The translations under genes were made by a program, and so were the position numbers. Positions 44,372 to 53,467 of a stretch of 64,000 nt of DNA are shown piece after piece. The DNA is from Darksidea phi (taxonomy: Eukaryota > Ascomycota > Dothideomycetes > Pleosporales > Lentitheciaceae). How positions within the stretch are numbered: position 1 is the first letter of the stretch; each line of letters starts with the position of its first letter. The notes beneath the pieces were generated by a model. It did no database searches, was not told where the DNA came from, and saw only the letters and a program-made list of their open reading frames with translations. The DNA lies in contig JASJFT010000012.1 of assembly GCA_030770425.1 (NCBI GenBank), forward strand, positions 124,001 to 188,000, written 5' to 3'.

Positions 44372-45691
44372 ATGGTCAATCCATGGCCTACGACTGGGCA
44401 TCCGTACGTCGAGCTATTCTAAACTACCCCTTTGTATTGTACTATGCTAATGCATGACCTAGCTTACAGCGTCTACCGATTTCACCTGGACACCTTGTTT
44501 TGACATTTTCATCTGCACCCTCCACACCGTGCTGCTCGACTACGAAGACGCAGCCACCGGAACTACAAATATCGCCCTCATCAAGTGGAGCACCAACGCC
44601 ACAAAGCCCTCATCCAACTCCTCCACTGGTCTCCAAGACATCCTCTTCAACCCTGGCGGCCCAGGCAGCTCTGGCGTTGGGTATCTCCAAGAAACCTACC
44701 TTACCTACACGTCAATTTTGGCACGCAAAATAACTTCATCAGCTTCGAACCCTACGGCGTCAACGACTCCGGGCCCGACATCTCGTGCTCGCCCGGATAG
44801 AAGGGAACTATGCTTTTGTCCAATCCAGTGTTGAACAGGCCAGTTGATGCGAATAGTACGAAGGCGTTGGCGGAGACGTGGGCGCGGGCTGGTGCGTTCG
44901 GCGAGTGGTGCACCAAGGTCCATTCGTAGCCCATTGTGGGAAGACTCGCCCCAAGCCATCAAATCTCGCCACGATACAATCATTGAAAACCTCAAGCAAA
45001 CATCTTCTATTGCTACTACACCAGGAGAAACGCAGTTCCCCGCCATATTCACGTACCAGGATCTCCAGATCCTTGTGGGACAGGTACTATACGATCCGCT
45101 AAAGATGTTCCTCCTACTAGCACAAAGAGTAGCTGAGCTAGACCGCGGATGCATTTATTGAATATACGGGTGCAGGCACGAGACAAGAAAGTTGCTCTCC
45201 CTCCGCATCGCATGCCGGAGAGGCCAAAACGCCTCGGTTCATCGCATGCAACGACATAAACGGCCGCTACAACCTCACCTATTACACGGCTTATCTCTCC
45301 CACGCCGACCACCCCATCTCACAATCCCATTATCTGGGCGAAACATGGGCCGGAATGACAGTCGTGAACTGCTGCTCCCTCAAGATCCGAGCCCCAGACT
45401 CGCAAGTCTTTACCAGCACGCCATCTGCTGCGAATACGTATTCTTCCCACCCGATCCTGTTCGTCAGCAACACACTTGATTCTGTAACGCCGGCCAGAGC
45501 AGCGCTGAAAATGGCGGCTCGGTTTGGAGGCGCAGAGATGCTGGTGCAGAACGCCACGGGGCATTGCTCGAGGCTGGTGCCGAAGCAAGTGTACGTATGG
45601 GTACCTGAGGCCGTTCACGGTTGAAGGGACATTGCCAAGTGAGGGGACTGTTTGCGAACCTGGTGTTGCGCCGTTTCAAGGCGGAATTTGA
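44372..45691 (+). pseudogene. Wrecked TAP-like serine hydrolase (tripeptidyl-aminopeptidase type)
   Basis: Relatives are secreted alpha/beta-hydrolases of about 500-570 residues with a TAP-like C-terminal domain. Family blocks are readable in order but in different frames: an intron ending TTACAG at about 44468 before TDFTWTPCFD; ILFNPGGPGSSGVGYL; then, after a shift near 44720, FISFEPYGVNDSGPDISCSPG; another shift, then ALAETWARAGAFGEWC; then TQFPAIFTYQDLQILVGQVLYD; after a further shift, ACNDINGRYNLT, HPILFVSNTLDSVTP and NATGHCS; a last shift before EGTVCEPGVAPFQGG. The family region that carries the Ser nucleophile elbow is missing between about 44920 and 44970. The acid (NTLD) and His (GHCS) survive. 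Several in-frame stops. Non-functional. Confidence 0.85.
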
Positions 45692-46183
45692 TGTGTGTGT
45701 GCTTCCGAACGGTTTAGCACAAGGGATTTGTGGTAGAGTCGGTTGTACTGTACATGCAGTTGATGGTTGGATGGATATTGCAGATATGGATGCTCTGAAC
45801 CATGAACCTTTCCGTTAAACTATAGTTTTAAATCAAGCTCATGTCTATCAGATGAAGCGGTCCGTATCTCATTCACAATCTTGTCAATTTCCCTGATATC
45901 AGACAACCGTCGGTCAAGCTATCTGGTCTGAATAGAGACTGCTGTTAGACGATCGTTCCACATACTTCGCTACACTGGGATGAGAAATGATACTTGTGTG
46001 CCAGCAAACGGTCTTTGCCGATCTATGTTATATAAGCTACTATGCGCTGGAACAAGAGCGGATGACATACCCGCTCACTGAGAACGCCATACAGACCGTC
46101 CAACCTGCTACGAGATGATAATCCTGGCCGCCAGGTATCGCTCCGTCCCTTCCCCTTCCTCTATGTGCATTACACGTTAACGT
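45692..46183. other. Spacer, nothing recognised
   Basis: The 3' flanks of the hydrolase remnant and of the aminotransferase gene. No coding signal. Confidence 0.5.
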
Positions 46184-47521
46184 CTACTCCTCATCCACAA
46201 CATGCCCCCACTCATGCCCCTCGAATCCTTCATGGCCCCACATGATTCCCTTCAACCACCCCTTCAACACCTTCGTGTAAGCACCAGTCTCTCCATCGCC
46301 CATCGGAACCTCGATATCCTGTCCTCTGTAGTGTATATGCGCGATGGGAGAAACAAACCACGCCGTCCCCGCCGCGAACGCTTCCACCAACCTCCCTTCA
46401 CGGGCGGCCTCTTCAACTTCTGTCATGGTGAATTTCCGCTCGACGACCTCGAGAGGCTCCAATTCCTCGTTGGTGGTGTTGAGTTTCGATCGCGCGAGCT
46501 CGAGGACGGAGCGACGCGTGATTCCGTCTAGGACGATGCCCTCGTTCAAGCTCGCCGTAACGAGCTGAAGTTTGCCTTCGCGTGTCCGCCAGACCACGAA
46601 GAAGTTGCTAGCACCCGCCTCGGTGACCACATTTTCACTTCCAAACAGCCAGAGGATCTGGTCGAACCCCTTGCTCCTCGCCTCTCCCTGCGCCACTAGA
46701 CTAGGTCCATAATTCGCGCCCACCTTTGCGTATCCGAAGCCGCCAGGCCACGCACGACACATGTCGTTCTGGCTGGCGAGCAGCTTTACGCCACCTTTCT
46801 TTGCATCCATAGGCGGGAAGCAAGACAGAATGACGAAGAGCAGGGCTTCGTTGGGGCGTTGAACTCCCAGTGCAGGGTCCGAGGCAATCATGGTAGGGCG
46901 GATGTATAGGAAGCGTCCCGGCTGGTCTTTGGGAAGCCATTTTGCACCATCTGTAGCGCAGAGCTTGACGATGAGTTTGAGGAGCTCGGCGGGGGGGAAG
47001 CCGGGAAGGGCGATGCGGTTAGCGGATAGGAGCATGCGGCTGCAGTTTAGCTGGGGGCGGAACAGCCTCAACTTTCCATCGTAGCCGCGGTACAGTTTCA
47101 TGCCTTCAAAGCATTCGGTTGCGTAGTGCAGACAGCTAGCAGTCGGCATCAACGACAACGGTCCGTAGGGCTGGAGCGTTGGTGCGTCCCAGCCTGTTGT
47201 CGACGTCCAGTGGGCTTGGATCATGTGGTCGGTGCATACTCTTAGGGACTTTTGCTCTGCCGATCCGGCGGCGGGGACGGGGCGGGGGGAGGTGGTGTAT
47301 GTGCATCGGAGGAGGGAGGCATCGAGTTCTGGGAGTGGCGTCGATGTGCCGCTTTTCGATATAGAAGCCGGGGTGGGTGGCAGTTCGGTGATGTTCTCAG
47401 TCAGAGTAGCGATCGTCAATTGGGAAAGCGCGGCCCTCTTGAGTGCATGCTCGATGCCATGTGCAGTCAACGCTGAGATGGTTTCCGTTTCCGGAGGCGG
47501 TGTCATGGCGGCGGGAGACAT
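46184..47521 (-). CDS. Branched-chain amino acid aminotransferase (class IV, PLP)
   Basis: Transfers the amino group between glutamate and Leu/Ile/Val or their 2-oxo acids. Single exon, 445 residues. The fold-type IV core starts near residue 100 (HYATECFEGMKLYRG). The PLP lysine is K266 in GYAKVGANYG. LWLFGSENVVTEAGASNFFVVW and EGIVLDGITRRSVLELA are hallmark blocks. The first 65 residues are low-complexity, not Arg-rich, and do not look like a mitochondrial presequence, so a cytosolic (BAT2-type) or cluster-associated isozyme is likely. The promoter has a TATA box and two Gcn4/Cpc1-type elements, pointing to general amino-acid control. Confidence 0.9.
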   Translation of the reverse strand: MSPAAMTPPPETETISALTAHGIEHALKRAALSQLTIATLTENITELPPTPASISKSGTSTPLPELDASLLRCTYTTSPRPVPAAGSAEQKSLRVCTDHMIQAHWTSTTGWDAPTLQPYGPLSLMPTASCLHYATECFEGMKLYRGYDGKLRLFRPQLNCSRMLLSANRIALPGFPPAELLKLIVKLCATDGAKWLPKDQPGRFLYIRPTMIASDPALGVQRPNEALLFVILSCFPPMDAKKGGVKLLASQNDMCRAWPGGFGYAKVGANYGPSLVAQGEARSKGFDQILWLFGSENVVTEAGASNFFVVWRTREGKLQLVTASLNEGIVLDGITRRSVLELARSKLNTTNEELEPLEVVERKFTMTEVEEAAREGRLVEAFAAGTAWFVSPIAHIHYRGQDIEVPMGDGETGAYTKVLKGWLKGIMWGHEGFEGHEWGHVVDEE

Positions 47522-47621
47522 AATGGCTGAAGCCTGTCAGGTAGTTGAACAAGGAGAGACAGAATGAAAAAAGAGGAATTGGTGCCTCGCGGGACGAAAC
47601 AAGCGGGGTTGTTTGCGGGTC

Positions 47622-47627
47622 TTTATA
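47622..47627 (-). promoter_or_regulatory. TATA box of the branched-chain aminotransferase gene
   Basis: TATAAA on the minus strand, about 100 bp upstream of the ATG at 47521. Confidence 0.55.
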
Positions 47628-47648
47628 CGTACCAGGGTTTTTGCGTCA

Positions 47649-47654
47649 GAGTCA
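47649..47654. promoter_or_regulatory. Gcn4/Cpc1-type half element (GAGTCA)
   Basis: GAGTCA (TGACTC on the other strand), about 130 bp upstream of the aminotransferase start. It matches the core of the amino-acid-control element. Confidence 0.4.
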
Positions 47655-47760
47655 CACTGCTCTTATCACGCGGCTCCTACGCAAACTAGACAGTCTCTTC
47701 TCGCTAGCTGTGATGTAGGACCTTGCTTCGGAAGCAACTGTAGTGTCTCAATGTAACTAG

Positions 47761-47767
47761 TGACTCA
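47761..47767. promoter_or_regulatory. Consensus Gcn4/Cpc1 site (TGACTCA)
   Basis: A perfect TGACTCA palindrome about 240 bp upstream of the aminotransferase start. Gcn4/CPC1 bZIP factors bind this sequence at amino-acid biosynthesis genes. Confidence 0.55.
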
Positions 47768-48440
47768 ATGGCGAAAACCTTCCCCTGCTGGCAATGCAGC
47801 AAACTGCGGACTCCCAGCCCATATTATACTCGCAAACCACAATTGTCATCTTCGATCTCGTCGGAGCAACCCCTGCACAGCATACATGACTGCTCGCGAG
47901 ATGCATAGGGCGCGTCTTGCTTGCACTATATCATCTACGCCTTGTCTATCCAGCCATCCCGCTAGTATCCGCGCCCGAAACGGCTCTGAATAAACGGCTC
48001 CTATTCGGCCCCTTCGCCAACATGGGTCCGCTCATTTCCCATGCACACAACAGGAATTGTTCCATAGCCAATGCGATGCAGACGCTGCGATATCGGAATG
48101 GTGGTGCGTAGGCGGTAATATCATAGACGAGGTGGTGAGTAGGAGCTGGCAGGTGCTTGGAGGTGCGGAAAGGGGCGGCCCAACACCTCGGCCGACACAT
48201 GGTCCAATTCATGAAAGAAAACAAATCGTCAAGTGACCGCAGCATTGGCCCAAGATCAAGGAAGGACAGAGATTTTGCAGAGATAGCGCTTCTTGGCTTT
48301 GAGAAGAAACGCTAGAAGACTTCTCCAGACCGGGAACGCCGTCGTCATGCACCCTTGGTATCACCTTTCCGGAGATTGCCATACCATCTATATCCGTTAT
48401 CATGCAACCAACACCAACTACGCGATGCAAACGTGCGTCC

Positions 48441-49601
48441 CTACCCTGATGACGACAATGGATCCAGCATGCTGCTCCCTGACAGAACCGGAGACGAATG
48501 CAAACCGTCGATTGCACTTACAATGCCATCCGCCACCTCTCCTGTACGCTCCTCTATCGTCTTCAGGTCCAACGTTGTCAGCGCTTTGTTGATTTGTGTC
48601 GCAACCTCCTCCTCCTGCACCATCTCGGCCATGACTTGCCCCTCTGTGCGCCAGTACTCCTCCCTCACGCCGCGAAGTGCCGATTGCCTATTGATCGAAT
48701 TGCTAAGCAGACCTAATGCGCGCAGTTTGTGTACGACCTCCTCCGCCTGCTTCGTTGTGCTCTCCAGCCGTTGCGCCATAGACGGAGGTCTCGCAAGCCA
48801 GCGATTTGTGCTGGTAAGCCAAAGCATCGCTCCAAGGAGCACATCAACTGCAACGAACGCGGCGTAGCGTGCCGTATGTATGCGCCAGTGCACAAACTCA
48901 ATTTCCCCAAGGGTCTTCGCCCGCTTGTTCTGCGCAACATCATATGTCCCTAGATACCATGTCTCAGCCACCGCGAGTACCAAGCCCGCGATCGTAGCGT
49001 GTATGCGAAATCGACTACCCTCTGGACCTACGAGCGAAGATGTAGCGAGACCGAGGACGGCGAGGTGCGTGAGGTGGGGTGCGAGGATCTTGGGGACGCT
49101 GTAGAGGAAGTAGTTCATCGTGTCGTTTACGCCGTCGCTTGTCATGCACCATATGCACTTCAGCAAGGTGTCTGGCCCAAATACCAGATAGAGCAGCTTG
49201 TTCGTGGCGCTCTTTGAGAACTTGTCCTGTAGGAGCTCATCTTCGTCGGTAAGCGGGCGGAGTAGGCGGAGGCGTGCGAAGAGCACCCTTGGTTCGATTT
49301 GGAGGCGGCTTTCTGTGCGCTTGAATACGTTTTCAGGCGCGAAGTGTGGAAAACTGAGAGCGAGGCAGAAGGCTGCACTGACGAAAAGTAGATTCAGCGC
49401 TCTCTTGACTTTTGTGGGCGTCGGTCGGACAGGTACGCTTCTCGAGACGGCGCGCGATGTGTTTAATAGATTTACAAGTCGGTTTAAAAGGAAGGGCCCG
49501 AAGACTATGAGGAGCGAATGGACATTCTTGGGGAGGAACGTAAGGCGCGGTATTACCACGTAGGAGATAAGGAGCAGAACGCCGTTTTGCCAGTTGAACA
49601 T
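48441..49601 (-). CDS. Multi-pass membrane protein of unknown function
   Basis: One long exon, 386 residues. Hydrophobic segments: GVLLLISYVVIPRLTFL (start), LLIVFGPFLLNRLV, LNLLFVSAAFCLALSF, IHATIAGLVLAVAETWYL and YAAFVAVDVLLGAMLWL, so probably five spans. Between spans 3 and 4 lies a soluble loop (ARLRLLRPLTDEDELLQDKF ... YLVFGPDTLLKCIWC). The C-terminal third is soluble with a likely coiled coil (MAQRLESTTKQAEEVVHKL). A perfect donor (GTAAGT) sits 75 bp before the stop at about 48521, so the true C-terminus may be spliced. I recognise the pattern of a conserved Pezizomycotina protein but know no function. Confidence 0.7.
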   Translation of the reverse strand: MFNWQNGVLLLISYVVIPRLTFLPKNVHSLLIVFGPFLLNRLVNLLNTSRAVSRSVPVRPTPTKVKRALNLLFVSAAFCLALSFPHFAPENVFKRTESRLQIEPRVLFARLRLLRPLTDEDELLQDKFSKSATNKLLYLVFGPDTLLKCIWCMTSDGVNDTMNYFLYSVPKILAPHLTHLAVLGLATSSLVGPEGSRFRIHATIAGLVLAVAETWYLGTYDVAQNKRAKTLGEIEFVHWRIHTARYAAFVAVDVLLGAMLWLTSTNRWLARPPSMAQRLESTTKQAEEVVHKLRALGLLSNSINRQSALRGVREEYWRTEGQVMAEMVQEEEVATQINKALTTLDLKTIEERTGEVADGIVSAIDGLHSSPVLSGSSMLDPLSSSG

Positions 49602-49921
49602 GGTGTCGGATTTGAGGAGAGCATGAGGTCTGCTGGTGGAGAAAGAGTGCCGGGTATTCTGGCGTACGAGAGTTGTGGATTACGTGTGAATAGGGACAGT
49701 GCCCGCGTTGAAGCAACGCGGACCAGTGACATGTGCTTCGCTCTTGGCGTTGGGGTGACGGTCAGAGCTAACCGCATGCGGACGACGTGATCCTATACAA
49801 GCATCTGATTTCATATCGCAATAACTAGGTATTGCTAGACGTGCAATGCAGAATTCTATCTTGTCCTTGAATCTGTACCATGGATAGGTCGTATCTCGCT
49901 TCACCAGCAACCTCCACCGCC

Positions 49922-50244
49922 CTAACCAACCACAACGCCCCCTCTCCACACCAACTCCTTATGCGCATCCCTTACCCTCCCCTCAAACTCCGGCAACTCA
50001 CCCTCAATCCCTTCAATCCACATGATGCCCAAACACAACCATCATGGTACGTAAGACGCACGTACGACAGGTCGCCTTCTGGTGTGACCTAGGACAAGTC
50101 GATATTAGGCGATGTTGTGTTGCTCTATAAATTTGCTGTACGAGGTTTGTTCATGGGAGGTAGAAGAGGTAAACTCCAAACCTCGTCTCTAGGTACGGGC
50201 CTCCAATCGATCCCAAGCATTTGCACTGCTTCCACCCAAACGTC
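49922..50244 (-). pseudogene. Coding-like remnant between membrane-protein and regulator genes
   Basis: Minus-strand reading gives protein-like blocks: 50244-50125 encodes DVWVEAVQMLGIDWRPVPRD and stops. 50088-49922 encodes TPEGDLSYVRLTYHDG in one frame and, after a one-base shift near 50030, LGIMWIEGIEGELPEFE, RVRDAHKELVWRGG and a stop. A single-frame gene cannot be drawn without frame breaks, and no ATG fits. The family is not recognised. It lies directly downstream of the first Zn2Cys6 gene. Confidence 0.35.
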
Positions 50245-50310
50245 TTGCTTATCATGTGTGGGTGACACTCACCATGGTTTTCGGGAGACTACTCGCTGCA
50301 AGAACGTTGC

Positions 50311-52638
50311 CTAGATCCCCGGTTGATAATTTCCGCGCTCGTCAGAAGTGGACTCTGGATTCTGTGCGACGAATTCGTCCAGATTCAGGTTTTCCCAATC
50401 CCAAATCACCTCCATGCCGCCAATATCCAGTTGGCCCGAGGCCCCAAACGGATTCTGCGCTAGAAATTGATCAAGGTCAAAAGAAAGATCGTCGGTTGTC
50501 GTTATCTCTGGAATGGGCACTGGATTCAAGACCGCCGCCACGTGCTTGTCTTCTGGCTCAATCAATGGCGCCGGTACCGGAAAAGTGTTCTCGGCGGGCG
50601 CGGGAATTGTGGCGTCAGGGGCAGACACACTCCTCGACTCCACTCTCTGGCGTTTGCGGATAGGCGAGTAACGGGCTAGAGCGGGTGTGGCTTGGACAAG
50701 ATTGAAGAGGAAACGATAGGATGAAGCTCCAAGCTTTGTAGTGAGGCTGAGTTGGTGCAGCATTTCTAGCGCACTTTCGACGGCGTCCATTGCCTGTTCG
50801 CGGTGCGGAAGAACGTGGTTGACATCGTGGATGATGGCGGAGCAGAGAATGGTTGCAGTGTCGAAGATACAGAAGACGACCATGTGAAATTTGGCATTGA
50901 TGGGGAATTCGTGATCGAAGAGGAGGCGCGCTTGGACGAGGAGTTTCAGGCCGAGTTCCACACCAAGTTTCCTGAACTCTGGGTCTTTCGAGTTCTTTGG
51001 ATTCCGCGGATCGCTAGCTAGGTAGGGTTTCAAGAAGTCGAGCATCGTTAGATAGACGGTAACATGTAGCTGGTAACGTTGGAACACGTAGTACGGATGT
51101 CGGGAATCCAAAGACACATCCGGCTCGTCAATCTGGAACACTGGGGGCAGCTCATCGACGAAGTTGTCAATTTCAGCAAGTACTGTAGAAACCTGGTCAG
51201 CTGAGAGATCCCTGGTGGCTTGTGTGTCGCCCAAAACGGATGCGATCCGGTGGGCGAGCTGGGCTTGAAGAGCCATGTGGGCAAACGGCGAGAGACGATT
51301 TGGCTCTGAAGCTGACTGATCGAGGCGCAGATTGGGAAAGATGAAGCTAAGATCCTTCTGGTCGATTAGATGGGGTCGACCAAGCCACGCAGACATTTGC
51401 CTGTTCTTGATTAGCTTCCTTATATCGAACCTCTGGATACGTACCAGTCCCAAAGAAAGAGTAACGCCCACAGTCTTCTCCGAATCTCGATATCAAACTC
51501 TGTCAGGCCGTCAGTGCCGCTATTTTTGTCAAGTCCTGTACTCGAATCAGAAAGTGCCCTGTCCGTACTTTGAGTAGATAGCCTTACCTAGTTCCTGCGC
51601 CTCACGAATGGTACAACCCAATGCATGCCACGATTCCACAATCCTACTTTCGGACTTCAGCCAAGCGCCTTTCAAGAATAGCTCCTGTACCCTCAAAAGA
51701 GATGTGTTCGATGCCGAGAAACCCTTACTGAGCTGTTCAGCGGCGGCAGAAAAGCGATCTGTTAGTGCTTGCGAGCTACAAGCGAGCTCGAATTCAATCA
51801 TCTTGCGTAGTGATGGTGTAAGGTACTGCACGGAATAGGCAAGAACTCGTAGTAGTAAGCACGTGAATTCTGGAGAGAGACGTTTGCCGTTCGCGCGGTC
51901 TGTCCACCATTGCACGTATTTATCAGTGAAAGTTGGCCCATATATTGCATTGTAGCGGTAATTAACAACCGTGAGGAAGTGGTTGACGAATGCGTCTATG
52001 CAGAGTGAGCAAGTTGTTCTTGCAATAGTAGACGATCGTACCTGTGATGGTTCGTGGAGGTATTGCATGCAGTACTTTCTCGACATTATCTGACTTGTCG
52101 GACTCGCAGAACAACTCTTTCTGCCGCGGCTCCTGAAGACGTCAGTGAAGCTGAGATGCACATACTGTGTCGCTTACATCGCCGTCTGCGCGAGTCAAGT
52201 CGTAGTGCATATGCCCAGGCATATATCCCCACATCTTCAACCCATCTTCGGGATCATCTTGTCCGTTATCCTGCGATGGCGAAGAAACCTCGGTATTATC
52301 AAGGAAACACCTCTTCTGCCCTCTCGACTCACTCTGGCGCCCCCTAAACCAATCCGGGTTATTATCACGCCCACATCATTGCTGCAACGCAGCTCGTGTC
52401 GCTGGAAATCCGGCATACCGAGAATATTCAAAAGGCAACGCCTGTTGGCCCTTCTTTTGTCCAAATTGGCACAGATGAGGGACCTTTCTCGCCTGGCAGT
52501 GGTTGCACGGCCATTCCCTCGAGCACTTGTCACCTGATTAGCTGCATCAGCCCCGATGATTTTCGGACACACCTTTTGTTTCCGACGCTGGCACTCCGTA
52601 CATGACGTTGTGGAGGCTCTCTCTTTCGGATTCTGCAT
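50311..52638 (-). CDS. Zn2Cys6 transcription factor 1 with fungal-specific TF domain
   Basis: Seven exons (52573-52638, 52419-52525, 52178-52343, 52042-52132, 51588-51995, 51445-51499, 50311-51400), all phases agreeing, give 660 residues. The zinc cluster Cys13-x2-Cys16-x6-Cys23-x5-Cys29-x2-Cys32-x8-Cys41 is split by the first intron (acceptor ACAAG at about 52526). Residues about 130-480 form the fungal-specific TF (middle homology) domain: AIYGPTFTDKYVQWW, ALGCTIREAQEL|EFDIEIRRRLWALLFLWDWQMS and WLGRP. The C-terminus is acidic (DDLSFDLDQFLAQNPFG), a plausible activation region. Nuclear. It starts 830 bp from the divergent second regulator. Target pathway unknown. Confidence 0.88.
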
Positions 52639-53467
52639 CTTTTTGGCCACGACTCGGACTGAAGCTTCTAATATCTAGAGCCTAATGGGAGATGACGTCG
52701 GCATGCGGTGTTACGCCCTGAGGGTGAAATCCCCGCTAGGATCATGACTAATTGTCCACGTGACTTTCATATGTTTTCTACTTGCTTCTCAAAGCTTGAG
52801 TACTTGGTCACCTGCTTTCGTTGATCGACTTTCAAAAGTGGCAAGCGCGCATGCGAAGAATGTGTTTAGAGACCATGACCTTGAAGATCATACTCGGAAC
52901 GGGCCGAACCAAGTGTGCCCCATACAACACCAAACGATTTTATGCTTCTTCGCATATCGATGTCCAATCCATTAAGCAGTCATCTATAAAAGACAAGCTC
53001 CATATTTCGTAACCGAATGGTGATGTTGATATTCATCAATGCGCCCCTTCTTCTCCGCATGAACATGGTGGGCGCGAAGGTCTTCCAGTAAGAAAACTGA
53101 GATAGTGTGAGACGTGTGAGGGGTAAGCATGGCAGAGACTTAGTTTGACTCTCTCCAACCGTCCGTCTAAGCAAGCTTGTGTGAGGCTCTAATGTGGCGC
53201 AGCAAAGACTGGGCGGTTGTTATAGTGAAAGAAAGATTATCGACTTTGCCAACCTAAAATTAGAGTTGAGGGTCGGGTGGTCAGGAGACGGAAGGTCGGA
53301 AATACTCTTCGAGGCTAAACCAGTTCAGGTTACCTTCGTTTTATGAATGCTTCCCGGTGCTACCGCCACCGCCCAGACACATGTGCGCTAGGCAACCACC
53401 TAATGCACACTTCTACATTAGAGCCTCTTGTTCTAACGACTGCGGACCGTCCGACGGAAGAGTTGCG
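52639..53467. promoter_or_regulatory. Divergent promoter between two Zn2Cys6 regulator genes
   Basis: 829 bp shared upstream region of the two transcription-factor genes. No gene and no specific operator could be assigned by eye. Confidence 0.5.

Larger units (their letters stand above)
47522..48440. other. Promoter of the aminotransferase and 3' flank of the membrane-protein gene
   Basis: Holds the elements listed separately. The remaining sequence shows no gene. A minus-strand frame at 48209-48517 could be an alternative last exon of the neighbouring membrane protein but lacks protein-like character. Confidence 0.45.

Noticed and set aside
52526..52572. Apparent frameshift in the zinc cluster of regulator 1
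   Set aside because: Using the ACAAG acceptor instead of the nearer AATCAG one keeps phase 0 and restores a perfect Cys6 spacing, so the gene is intact.
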